Below, piece after piece: positions 29,301 through 41,300 of a stretch of 64,000 bases of DNA (its first letter is position 1; every line of letters begins with the position of its first letter). A program made the position numbers and the translations under genes. This stretch comes from Hyalella azteca. Its lineage: Eukaryota > Arthropoda > Malacostraca > Amphipoda > Hyalellidae. The stretch lies in NCBI RefSeq assembly GCF_000764305.2, contig NW_025944519.1, positions 124,001 to 188,000 of the forward strand. The letters run 5' to 3'. A model generated the notes under the pieces. It was not told where the DNA came from. It saw only the letters and a program-made list of their open reading frames with translations, and made no database searches.

Positions 29301-32300
29301 AATTTGGTTACTGTTTTAATTGAAAAGTCTTTACCAAATTTTGCTTCGTAAAAGCAAGTTAATTTTCAGCATAAAAAACGATTGTTGAAAATAAATTATT
29401 TATTGGCGAGGAGTTTACTAACGGAAATACCCGAATGTGTGAGGATCCGAAACGACCCACGATCTCATTGAATGCGATGTTGACAATTTGCAGGGAATGC
29501 AGATTGTCTCGGACGAGGTTGGCCATGATGAGATACGTGAACCGTTCTTTTGAAGCTCAAAAAGATTTTTATAATATACCGTTAAAATTGTGATAAAAAT
29601 TAGAGAATGTCTGGCATTGGGCATCAAAGCGGATTAAACATGAGAAAACTTGTAATTGTAAAATTGCAATTGAAGACAACAAGCATAACTATTCTAGATA
29701 GAAAATAGTCATAAACCCAGGGCATTTGTATACTGGGCTTGACTCACATCATTGGGAGTCTGGATTGCTTTAAAGGTCCAATTTTATTACGTGTTGTGGG
29801 ATGGACTGTATGTTACAACCTGTTGTTGTTTGTTGGTCTGGAAAAATTTGATTGGAAGGGGAGATTCTGGCTATCGAATGCGGCTAAATTAAAAGGTTGA
29901 AGGATAGAATGAGTTTGCAAGCAAAAGCCTCAACGGAACCAATCTTCAAATTAACTTTTACAAACCAGCACAAAAGCGGACGTTTATAAATTGTAAGTCG
30001 AAGCAAGCTTTCGCGAATAAAAGCGAAGGAACGATTTCCATAATTACAAGTTCGAATTCAATCAAATTATAACCAGCGCATTTCATATCTATCTTAAGCG
30101 CTCGTAAATTTTAAACTACCACCAGCTCATTTTCTGCCTTCCTCCCTTGCGTTGAGCTTCTTGTCTCCGCCCAGTAGCCGATGGTTGCATCGTTGTCTCT
30201 CTCCGTTCCACAAATAATTTTTTGCGGAAATCGTTGTAACGCGTCCATTCACTTTTCATGATGGTTATTTGTCGAAGATGGTGAGTTGCATGCGAATCCG
30301 GTTTATTACAGGATTTCGAAACGTGTCTTCTCGAAAGTCAAACATAGCAAATCCCAAAAATGTTACCATTACTCTTGACTAATTGTTTCCATTCGGAGAA
30401 AATATATAATTAGAGTTCATGGTTGTGCTTCGTGCGGGATTTCTTATATTTCATGTTGTTGGATGATCGAAGTACCTGTGAGTTTAGTGAAGCAATTGGT
30501 TGATTTCATTTAACTTCACTTTCCCCTTGGATTTGACAACTATTGTTCTGAAAAACGTTGCGAAAAAATTGCGCTAGATTGTAGAATTTCGTGGATCACA
30601 AAGTTTTATAATTTTTAAGACCAATTTCATGATTAGTTTATTCATCGTTTCTCACGTATTTTTGTGTTGTGATCCAAGAAGGCCATTTTTTATAAAGAGA
30701 ATTGCTTGTATGAAAAATGCGGATGGATCTGCAGGTGGTATTCTATGCGTTTTTATTTCTTATATTGTACTGGCAATTGTATTTTTTATGTTTTTGAATT
30801 ATGATGGTTAGTCACCGCAACTTCTTCGATGAAAATATCGCAATTTACTTGTCATTTCTTTCTTTTTAAATTGATCGATGTGCTAAAACTGCTCTAGCAT
30901 ACTCTTGATAATATATATACGAAACATTAGAATCCAATTACAGACAGCACAGCTCTTTGAACTTTTGAAGTTAGGAGTGTGCAATGATAATACATACGAG
31001 CAATGTTCACTTATAACTTTGCAGTCACTTTTGCCAGTTGTTTATCATGTTGAATCTATCTTGTTTATTGGTTGTTCTTCAATTCATACTTAAAAAGGAT
31101 TTCCATGCATGGAAATTCTTTCAATATCTGTAAAACGATACGTTTCGGTTTAGTTTATACAAGCAGCATCCGACCCGTGAAACCGCGCCCAACGGCCAGG
31201 AAATGGCGAGCAAAATCCATCGATCGATCTCCAGAGGTCCTGTGAGGAAATCCTTTCAGCAGCGCAGTGTTGATGTAGTAAATCCACGCCCTGACAACGG
31301 ACGAGGCGTTCTTTCGTTACGTCCGTTCGTTACAGACGAGTAAATCCACGCCCAGATAACGGGCGAGGCATTCCTAGCAGTTGTGCAGTGTTGATAATTA
31401 AATCCGAACACAGCTAACGGGCAAGCCACCTTTTCATTATGTTTCACCAACACTAGCACTATGTTTCACCTCCACGCGCTGGTCTCCTCCACACGCTAGT
31501 TTCCCACTTCAGACTCTGTCACACGCTGGTCTCCCTCACACGCCGGTCTCCTCCACATCACAGATTATTTCCACATGGCAGATTGTTCTCCTGATACTAA
31601 GATTTCAATATTATTTGAAACAGTGAACTAGTTGTAATATAAATCATGTGCGGTGTTCATGATCCAGGTCTAGATCCCGAAATTACTGTAATTTCTACGA
31701 AGTTATTACTTACTACTTCTGTAGGTTCCCTGTTGCTTCAGTTTTTCAAAAGTTTAAACTCTAAAAGCAAGGGGGGCTAATTTCGAATATCTGGGTAACT
31801 TTAGAATTAAATAAGCATGTGTGAATTTATCTGTCATTTATAATTTATATGTTTGATAATTTGACACGGGGAAAAGTATATTTTAGTACTAGTTTTCTCA
31901 GTGTATCCAACTTCTTGCCGTCTCCTTTATCTTGCGCTTCCATGGCTTGTAATAGTTTATGGCCGCAGCCATACATGGCTTCCAGCCTGTGCACGCGCTG
32001 TATAGAAAGTCGCCGCCTCACAGCCATAAAGCACTCAGGCTAATTGTGTGCCTGGGTAGTTGTGTGCAGATATATGAGCAGCTATACAGCTGCTTCAATA
32101 TACTTTCTGCTATATAGCTGCCCACTAGCATGTGATGGAGTTTGTCGGGCCCAATGAACCTTACGACTCAAGAATTACTCTACCCTTCTTCCTCGAGAGC
32201 AGGAAATGCGACTGTGTCTTCCCCATACGATAAAAGAATGTTCATATGATCAATTCTTACGTTAGAACCGTAACAAAAATTTGTACAGTGATGAATATAA

Positions 32301-35300
32301 TACATCGATTAACTGTAAGATTTATGTCGTCTTTAAATAGAGTTGAATACTGAGGCACATAGTATAATATAATTCCGGAGAGAAAGAAATAGAGACGCGC
32401 CAGATGATTTTATAATGACTTCGGAATGAGGTGAAGTGGTCCGCCGCTCATTGCTTTATCTATTCAAAGCGTATGCTTGTATTAAATGCAACTGCTTTTC
32501 AATGCCGTGTTTATAAATTCGATTTGGTTTCGAGTCAATTCTAAAAAATTTTTTAGATATCGTCTATATTTGTGCGGAACTTGGTAGTGGCTGAGTCAAA
32601 TGAGGAGAAGTAAGCAGTGATATCTTGATGGAAATTGTGAAAAAAGAGTTGAATTCTCAAAAAATAATTGTCATTTTCAACAGTGACATTCATTTTTGAT
32701 TCATTGACAAGGTGCATTGGAAGCAAACATTTTTATGCACATAAATCGTTGTAATTTTACAGCGAGTACATTTTTCGATTTTTTACCTTTAAATGATGGG
32801 CGAAAAAAAAATCAACTAAGTTAGGCAACGAACATTGCCCACACAACTACTAATGACTTTTCGTTTCATCATCTTTTAGTACTTATTTTCGTACACGTAC
32901 AGTGGACCATATTTTTGCCATCGAAGGCAGTGTCGTATATCCGTGAAGGCTAATGCACTCTTTCCTCGTAAGCCGTGCAATGAATCGATGAGCCTCGTAG
33001 CAGGCTTAATATGGCTTGTCCATCCAGAGCTGCCGCTTCTGAACCCATCACAACTTCGTTTCTCAACACCCTGCCGTACTTCACTGTAAGCACGGCACTA
33101 TTCTTCTGCTGGTTTTATGTCCTATGCTCCAGATTCTTTGACTTTATTATTCTGAACATTACCTGAGAGCAGCATTTTTTAAACATACTAAATCATTTAC
33201 GGGGGACACTTTTCGCGAACACATTTGTACAAAACTAAACTGCCAGCATATGATACGCAAATATTCTAACATTTATTCCTATCTTCAATATGACGTGCAA
33301 TTTTACAGCATTTGCTCTTCCCAATTATGGCGACCAAGAATCAATAGGAAATTTTTCCAATGTGCACCTCGTCCCAAAGGTATTTTATCGCCTTGCAATA
33401 AACTCAGTGCGGGGCTTCAGACGTTCCCTTGCTGGAATTGACGCTCAATCTTCGCGAGTTTGGCGGTTTACAAATTGCCTAGCATTCAAAAATGCGACCA
33501 TTTTCCTCGAGTCCTGCCCTCGGTTCTCGTGCACCTAACGCCCTCGTATGTCTTCGAGGACTCGCACCAAGTTCATGCCCAGAATGTGACGCCGCCGTCT
33601 CAAGGCCAAAGTTAAATTATGTGCATATATTAAAGGAAAGAAAATGGGAATGATAACTTGCCTGGGAACAGAATTCTATTAAAGCGACGCAAAAGGACTC
33701 AATATGTTATCAAGCGATCCGTTTTTAAGAACCAATTGTCGAAACCATCAACTTGCACGACATCCAGTTCGTACGAGTTAACGTTAAAGCTTTGCTTCCA
33801 ACGAATTTATTTTTACATTTGGAAGGAACGTACAGTAATTTTTCAGAACATTTCAAAGTAATTTGAGCAGTTGATTAAAATAAATTACTTATCCCTTCAT
33901 TAACGAATGATATCGTGAATTACTGCACAGCTAGAATCTTTTAATGGATTATAAGTCCAGTATACGCAACGTTATTGCGTCACTTGCTAACATAAATAGA
34001 TCATAGTAGGGCAACATAACGCCATTTATTTTATCTCAAAGCACGTACTCGTTTTACTCGTTCAAATGCCATCAATGTTTAATACGATAATATTATGCCT
34101 TTATAACAATTATTAACCGTACAAATGACATTGATATTTATTACGATAATATTTTTTATTACTCGTAAAACTCGTAAAAGTATTACTGGGTACTCCGAAA
34201 CCAGTGAAATTAATTTGTAAACGACTTTTAGAAGCGAATAATTTAATTTTTCTAGTGTGCTAGTATCTGCATTGACCGACTACAACCTCTTGGTTTAATG
34301 TTCAAAGAATTTAAATGAACGAATTTTGTGTCATCGTTAATCCGTCAGGCCACCACTTTTAACAGAGTTAAGTAAACCTGCTGAATAAGATTTTGCTCCT
34401 AAATTAGCAGCCATCCTGCGATGTTTCGAGGATGCTGTAATCAGGTCATTGCTTCCTCCTCCTCTGGGTGGACTCGCCGTATTTCGTCTCTTGTGGTATT
34501 TTTCATCTTATTATTTCTAGACGGCAGACGTGATCATTAGTGCAGCTGCCTGGAGGTGTGGACAGCCAGGCAATTTATGAAGAGCTCTGGGCGTTGCAAT
34601 TGATCCCTATGGGAGGCTCGCCTCCTTAGCGTTCCTGAGGGACGGAAGAAGCGTTTATGTGTTCATGACCTGTGCATTGTGCAATTGTATTTAAACAATA
34701 ATGGTCGAAATAGTGAAAAATTAATGAAAATAGAATTAATAATATTAGGTTTTCGGTGTAGGTCAAAATCTACTTCAGGTTTTTTACATAAATGATTTCT
34801 CTATGTTATGTTCTTTAATAATTGGAACAAAATCGTTCATGTTACATCGTATTATTTGCTAGAAATTATTTCACCTCATGCCTGCTCCACTGGATTGATT
34901 CTTCTCTCTAAATTTTCGTAGTCGTTGTTATATTTCGCTTGATTGAAGAGCCATTTATATTACAGCTAATTTTGGACTTTCACACCACTGAATTGTAATA
35001 ACTTTCAATAATTCAAAATTACTTGTGAATAATATTTTGAAAAATATATCTAATTTCTCAAATTGTTGTATTCTATCTGTCAGGGGCATGATGTTTATAC
35101 TTGACCTCAGAATTTGACGTGTGCCTCGCTAGCTACATATATATATTAATAAAGTGATATTAGTCAATAATGGATTTGCAAATAGAACAATTGACAAGGA
35201 AATTTCAAAGCTTCGATCGAACCAAAACAGACGCAACCATGAACCAGAGACTGACGCAAACGTCACAACCATCTACTATGAGAACCAAATGACCAGCGGT

Positions 35301-38300
35301 TATAAAGCAGATGAACGGATCCTTCATTCTATCGTTCACAACAACATCGTGAACGTAACTAATAATAAAATTAAACTGCTGATTTATTACAAAAACAAGA
35401 AAATACAGAATCTTGTAATGAACAATAACCCCTGCAACTGTCTCTTATACACATCTAGATGTGTATAAGATGCAGGTTCAAGGGAGTAATATCACTTTAT
35501 TAACGACGTTTCGAATGTAACAACATTCATTTTCAAGTTACAGGAAGCATTGAATACAGAAATTTTGATGGAAATAAGTACATGATACACGTAAATAGGA
35601 TACAACACGAAAATTTGGAACCATGAAAATAATTCCAAAACAATCTCAAAACCTAAAAAATCAGGTAGTTATGAGATGATAGATGAGTCCAATCCGCAAA
35701 AAAGGGCTTCAGCTATCGTCGGTTGGATTATGTCGGGCCACCGCAAGATGACGATGTTGGTGGGCTCCTCCAGCACAGTGCAGGTGACAGTCTCGTTGAG
35801 ATTGACGTTGTCGAGAGTGCCACGGGGCCCATTGATTTCACTGCGGATCTTGAGATGAAGTTGCTTGATTGCGATGCTTTGAGACCTGGTCTGGTTGCGA
35901 GCTTGTCTCAGGTGGCAGGATAAACGGCTGCTCAAAGTCGAAGTGGTTACCCCAATTACTCCAATGCAGCCAAAATAATGAAGAAGTCTACAACCTTCTT
36001 TGAAGCAAAATTTATTGATTACACCAGATTCTTGAAGAACTCCCGCTCGTTTGAAGTGACCGTTGCTGCGTATTGTTCGGGGTTTGACGTTGTTGTCAAG
36101 GTTGTCACGGAGCCAGTTTAATTCATTGCGGATCGTGAGATGAAGTTGCTCGATTGTGATACTTAGAGACCTGGTTTGATTGAGAGCTTGTCTCAGGTGG
36201 CAGGATAAACGGCTGCTCAATGTCGCAGTGGTTACGCCAAGAAATCCAATGCAGTCAAAATAATGAAGAAGTCTACAACCTTCTTTGAAGCAAAATTTCC
36301 TGACTACACCAGACTCCTGAAGAATTCCTGCTCTTTTGAAGTGTCCGCTGCTGCGTATAGTCCGGGGTTTGACGTTGTTGCCCTTGGATTACCATATATA
36401 TATATATATCGATGCATAGCGCCGTCGGTTGAGCGCACAAAGATCGTGACGGATGTCGAGCTCGAGCGATGACCTTTTCAATCCTGAGGGATTTGGTGAC
36501 ACTCACAACCCTAAGTTTTTTCTTAGTCTCGTCGCAGATTCGGTGCTGCGTAGCTGTCCTGACATCGCCAAACTCAACCAGGATTCGAAATAGAATAGAT
36601 TATTTCTGCACTCGCTTAGCATAAATTAGAATTATTTCTATGGGAGGCTTTTACGCAAGTCGCTTTCTAACAACTTTTATACTCCAAATATATTTCATCT
36701 AAAAATTATTTTTGATACAGTTCAGTTTCCAGCAACAAAATTTTCTCTAGCGTAAGCGACTCCTGCAAAAGCAAACGATCTGCCATCTTGCAGATATTAA
36801 CAGCAAAATCCCCAATTAGTTTCACAGTGACACAATAATTGACCAATAATTGAGTTGTTCTCGTGGTGCACGTATTTGAACCAAATTAATTCATATGATT
36901 CATCACTGGTTTATTCGCCTAATCGATAGAAGCAAGTACATCAATTGAATATTATATTAAAGGTGATAAAGTTTGGCTTCTTTCACTTGGGCGCGTCTAC
37001 CCCGAGTATCACTAACGCAATATCAGGCTACAATAATCCTCGTCAGGCGGCTTCACTAGTGTCTGCTGGCCGCGCCTATGAATACATAGACGCTTTTACT
37101 CTCATCCTTAATAAATTGCCTTCCATAGAGATGATCTGAAATCGTTCATCGATGTATTTTGCCATCCTATCTACGCTGGTATCTTTTCGTTATGAGCGTC
37201 GAGCAGATAAAATTCCTTGTAAGTTGCTATCTTTATTTCCTCGCACGTTGATTATTTTATCAACGATCATTTTCCATGTACAGGAGATCTGTTCGTGCTG
37301 GTGTTCAGCGTGGACAGCGCGGAGTCGTGGGACGAAGTTCTGCGCCTTCGTCAGGAGATCCTGGAGACGAAGCGCAACGTGCTGACGCAGCATCAGCAGC
37401 AGCTGGGGGACTCCATGGGCGTGCTGGCGGGTGTGGCAGGAGTCGCGGCCGCCGCGGGTGGCAGGAAAAAGGATCTGCTCCCTAGAGTTCCTATTGTCAT
37501 CGCCGGCAACAAGTGCGACATTGGTAGTAGGTGAGCTTATCCGTTCTGCCTGTCTCATGCAGAGCTTGCCGTCTCTTTGGCAACTTTATTCATGAGTAAC
37601 TTATTTATTATTACACGAAATATAAAATTGCTTGAATATTTTTGAACAATTATTCGCAAAATCTATTTATTTAAGCACGATTATTAGCTAGACTAGTTAA
37701 TTTCAGTACGATTATTAGTTAGATCTATTCGTTTACACGCAAAAACTGACAAAACCTAATTATTTACGCACTTTTATGGGCTAATTCGATTCATATATGC
37801 TTGAATCGTGCCTCGGATGTGTTTCTCCAGCTAACTTGTTCACAGAAATACACTCCTCGTCTGTTATACGTGACACAAGCTTTAGTTAATCAATACTTCA
37901 GTCTGATTAACTGTCAGCATGCCTCTTTTCTGCCAGAAAATAATAATAACTCAACTCATATTCAAATGAGTTGCGGACGAGCAGGCGAACGACTTAAGAC
38001 ATAAATCGAGACCATAAAGAAGTCAAGCCGACAGCTAATAAACGTTAGCTTATATGTTTAAAATTGGTGTGGGTAATTGCGACACATTTCAGAAGCTGGA
38101 AAAATGTCCAATCTTTTTGCTACGAAATTATTATATGGCACTGAAGCGCTGACATTTTTTATTACGAAATATTATTATTAAAATGGCTCCCTTCGAGTTT
38201 GACCAATTCCCTGTTACAGAGCCAGTCATTAAAATATGACCATCGTAAAAACTGAAAAATTTTACGACCTACCAGATATATCGCTGATATTTTAAGTAAA

Positions 38301-41300
38301 TTTTTTCTGCGTTTGTTGAACGTCAAATCTGAAAAAAATGAATGATGAGTATTTCATTGCATTGAAGTACTGAACTTTTTGAACAATATATTTAAATGGC
38401 TCCACAAGTTATCATGATGAAAATTATTTTTCTTTAATTCGGATAAATTTCAGACACGCATGAAACTAATTGACCAAGTACCACTGTGTTTGTCGCGAAA
38501 AGTTGTACGTAGTATTCACATAGGAGAAAATTAAGAGAAAGAGTTGTCTCATTTCTAGTCAATTTATTATTTCCTTTTTTAATTGGCGTCTTGATAACAG
38601 CATATGATTAGGTATATTCACTCTAACCTATTTCCATACGAAATATTTTGAGCGGTATAGTGATTTTTAACTCAGCCAGGATGATGCGGGAGCTGCTTGA
38701 GTCAACATTTCCTGGAGTCGTTTTAGAATTATCATGTTGTTTGCAGTGCGAGACTAGATGATATCGCTAGATATTGTTTACAGTGAGAGACTAGATGATA
38801 TCGCTTCATATGATTCTCCTGGTCTGGGAAAAGTTTCTGTGTCGACGAGCGTATATTGGTTGTACACTACGTCATGGCGAGCGCATGGTATCGGCTTCTT
38901 CTGTCACAGAAGTATGATGTTCAACAATCAGGTGACAATCGACAATCAGGTACATCAGGTGTAAGTGTGCTCTTTTTTACATTGAAATGGTTTAGTTTGC
39001 ATTACGATTATTTTCGTTCTGGTGTTCGTTGTTAACGTTATCATCTCTCATAAATTCTCATCATAATTGGCAGTTTAGCTTTAAACAGTTTCTTGTTTCA
39101 TTTAATTCTTAAATGATAGAAATATTCTGTACGCTGCCAGCTAGTAAACTGTACGAGGCGAGGGCAGTGTTGTGATACTGACATGAGAACATGCGTACCT
39201 TCAATCGAAATTGTGTCGTTAGTAATTTTCACGAGTCACTGGCTTGCCAAATATACATCGTATTCTGTCAGAATCGCTTATATAAATTTAACGGCCGCAA
39301 GCTCGAGACTCGCTCCATCTTGAAATACTCGTATTTCTAATCGTAACTTATCTTTGTAAACTTATTGTCAGAATTATTTTGTTCCAACTGTAAATGATAC
39401 ACTTTAGTTAAATATTCGATTTAAAACTGAATAATTTCTGAAGTCTAATGCAAAACTTTAGCAACACAACAGCAGCCATTGTTACCACAATAATTCTAAA
39501 TTTCTGGTTCTGCAGCTGATAGTCATTTGGCTTCTGCTATCACCGAGAAGCATTTATAGTGCGGCGCTCCCTTTCGCTAATCTTAATTTTGCACAACGAA
39601 TTTTTTCGCGTTGAACTGCAATCAGTGATGGAACAGATGGTCGATGCGGACACTTCCAGCCAATGCCTTATAATTTCTACCATCATTTCCGCTCATCCCA
39701 TTTTTTTTCTCTTTTTATGCGCCAATCTTGACGCGATTTATTGCCGGACCACAAGATGTGATTAGCGCCATGGCAATAAGTTAGCAATAGATTTTTATTT
39801 GTCAAGCGTGCACGGGTGTTTTATATTGCGTTGCTCTGCATTGCTGAAACTGATTCAGGGACAGCATCGTAATGGGGTAACTGCTACTTAAAAGCTAGTC
39901 TGATTATATGGTTTCGTCTGGTGTTTTTTTATAATAAATTGCGAATAAAATTCGAAGCCTCACATTTCTTTATGATTTTGAATGTGAAAATGTCGTCTCG
40001 ATTATTGTAATAATAAAACTAGCTCTGGTGTAAGGGTCACAGTAATAGAAATTTGAAAGTTTCACCGCCAGTATGCTTTATAATTACTACTAGTATTCAT
40101 CTCTTTAATTCATTCCCCAACCCGCAAGCATTTCGCCCTACTTTGTCATCACTATTTACCGTAATTTATAAAGAATTCTTCAAGCGGTATTCACTATTTT
40201 TAATCCTATTATCTACCTAATCTAACAACTTGGAGATTTCCGCGCCTAAGTTTTAGATTCAATGTTATGGAAATAAATAAATTGTGATGAAGGACAGTAA
40301 ATTATCCGTGACCTGTGATACCAGGGATAGAACATGCAGGGTTTTCAAACTATGCAGTGCGCAGGTTCCTCTCTAAGTAAAGCCTGCATCAGAAGCTGCG
40401 GGCGCGGAGCCGCAATACCGCATGCCGTCATTCATTATCTTATTTGCAGGCTTAACTAATGAATTAGCCTTTTAATTTGCATATGATAGGCCGCGTGCGT
40501 TCAGGAATTATGATGGGTGGAATGTAGTTTATATTGCGAATCAAAATGGAAATTAAATATCTATAACGGGTTGAAATCTAGCAATACTGTATCATACGAA
40601 GCACAATTGTATATGAACATTTTTACGGTCTTAAAATTGCAAATGAAAAACATTTGAGAAGAAATATGTGGTGTTGTGGTGTTGTATTGTGATCAAGGTT
40701 AAAAGTTAAATGCAGATAATATGAACACTTCGTAATCATTATATATATGAATCATAGTATTTCTCTAAAAAATATCTGTTTTTTTATAAACAATGAGAAA
40801 AGCAGCTGTGACAAAACCATATAATTATGCCATTGCTTCTCTCATAAGATCACAGTTGGATATGACTGCTGATGAAATATACAGACGCTGATCTTATCCA
40901 TTCGGCTGAAATTTACATAAATTATTTGTTATTGCATGAGAGGTGGTAATGAGGATTCTGTCAAAGGTTGCGGCGCATTATTACCAATGTACATTAATGA
41001 TGCTGGCAAAACTATGAAGGAGAGCCCTGGTAATGTCCAAGAGGGTCACTAAGATCGGGACATCCGAAATGAATTTTTCTAAGACATGCATGGCATGAAG
41101 AAATGAGAAACCAAAATTAAAAAGATGATTATTATAACTACTATTGTAAATTGTCGTATAATTCAAAGATGATATAAAAAATTTATTTTCCTTAGATTTG
41201 AATTTTAAATAACCAATAATCAATCGTCATTTCTTTGAATATGACCATTTACCATTACTCCCTTTACTTACTTACTTTTTTATGCTTATCGCTCTGTTGA

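Larger units (their letters stand above)
35487..36390 (-). mobile_element. Penelope-like element fragment, GIY-YIG region and 3' end
   Basis: The minus strand encodes FKEGCRLL, then GVTTSTLSSRLSCHLRQ, resembling the GIY-YIG endonuclease region of Penelope-like elements (GCRLL...GVTTTTLSRRLTxHL). After a stop, a non-coding tail reaches the motif TTAATAAAGTGATATTA at 35487-35503, which also occurs at 35144-35160 in the opposite orientation within the plus-strand fragment. The domain-bearing segment is present twice in tandem (period about 285 bp). Frames are interrupted, so this is a relic. Confidence 0.5.
19429..37283 (+). other. RASD-like: Intron 2 of the RASD gene (17.9 kb)
   Basis: Besides the repeats and element pieces listed separately, the intron has weak local duplications: CTAATTCGATGATTAA twice at about 24215-24270, a ~35-bp segment twice at 23022-23092, and degenerate AAATCCACGCCC / AACGGGCGAGGC units at 31260-31430. 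A 93-codon open stretch at 23373-23654 and others at 25098-25637 and 33250-33538 show no family resemblance. The remaining stretches show nothing recognisable. Confidence 0.75.

Noticed and set aside
36990..37560. Minus-strand 122-codon frame opposite RASD exon 3
   Set aside because: Shadow of a GC-rich exon whose plus-strand reading is a clear GTPase segment.
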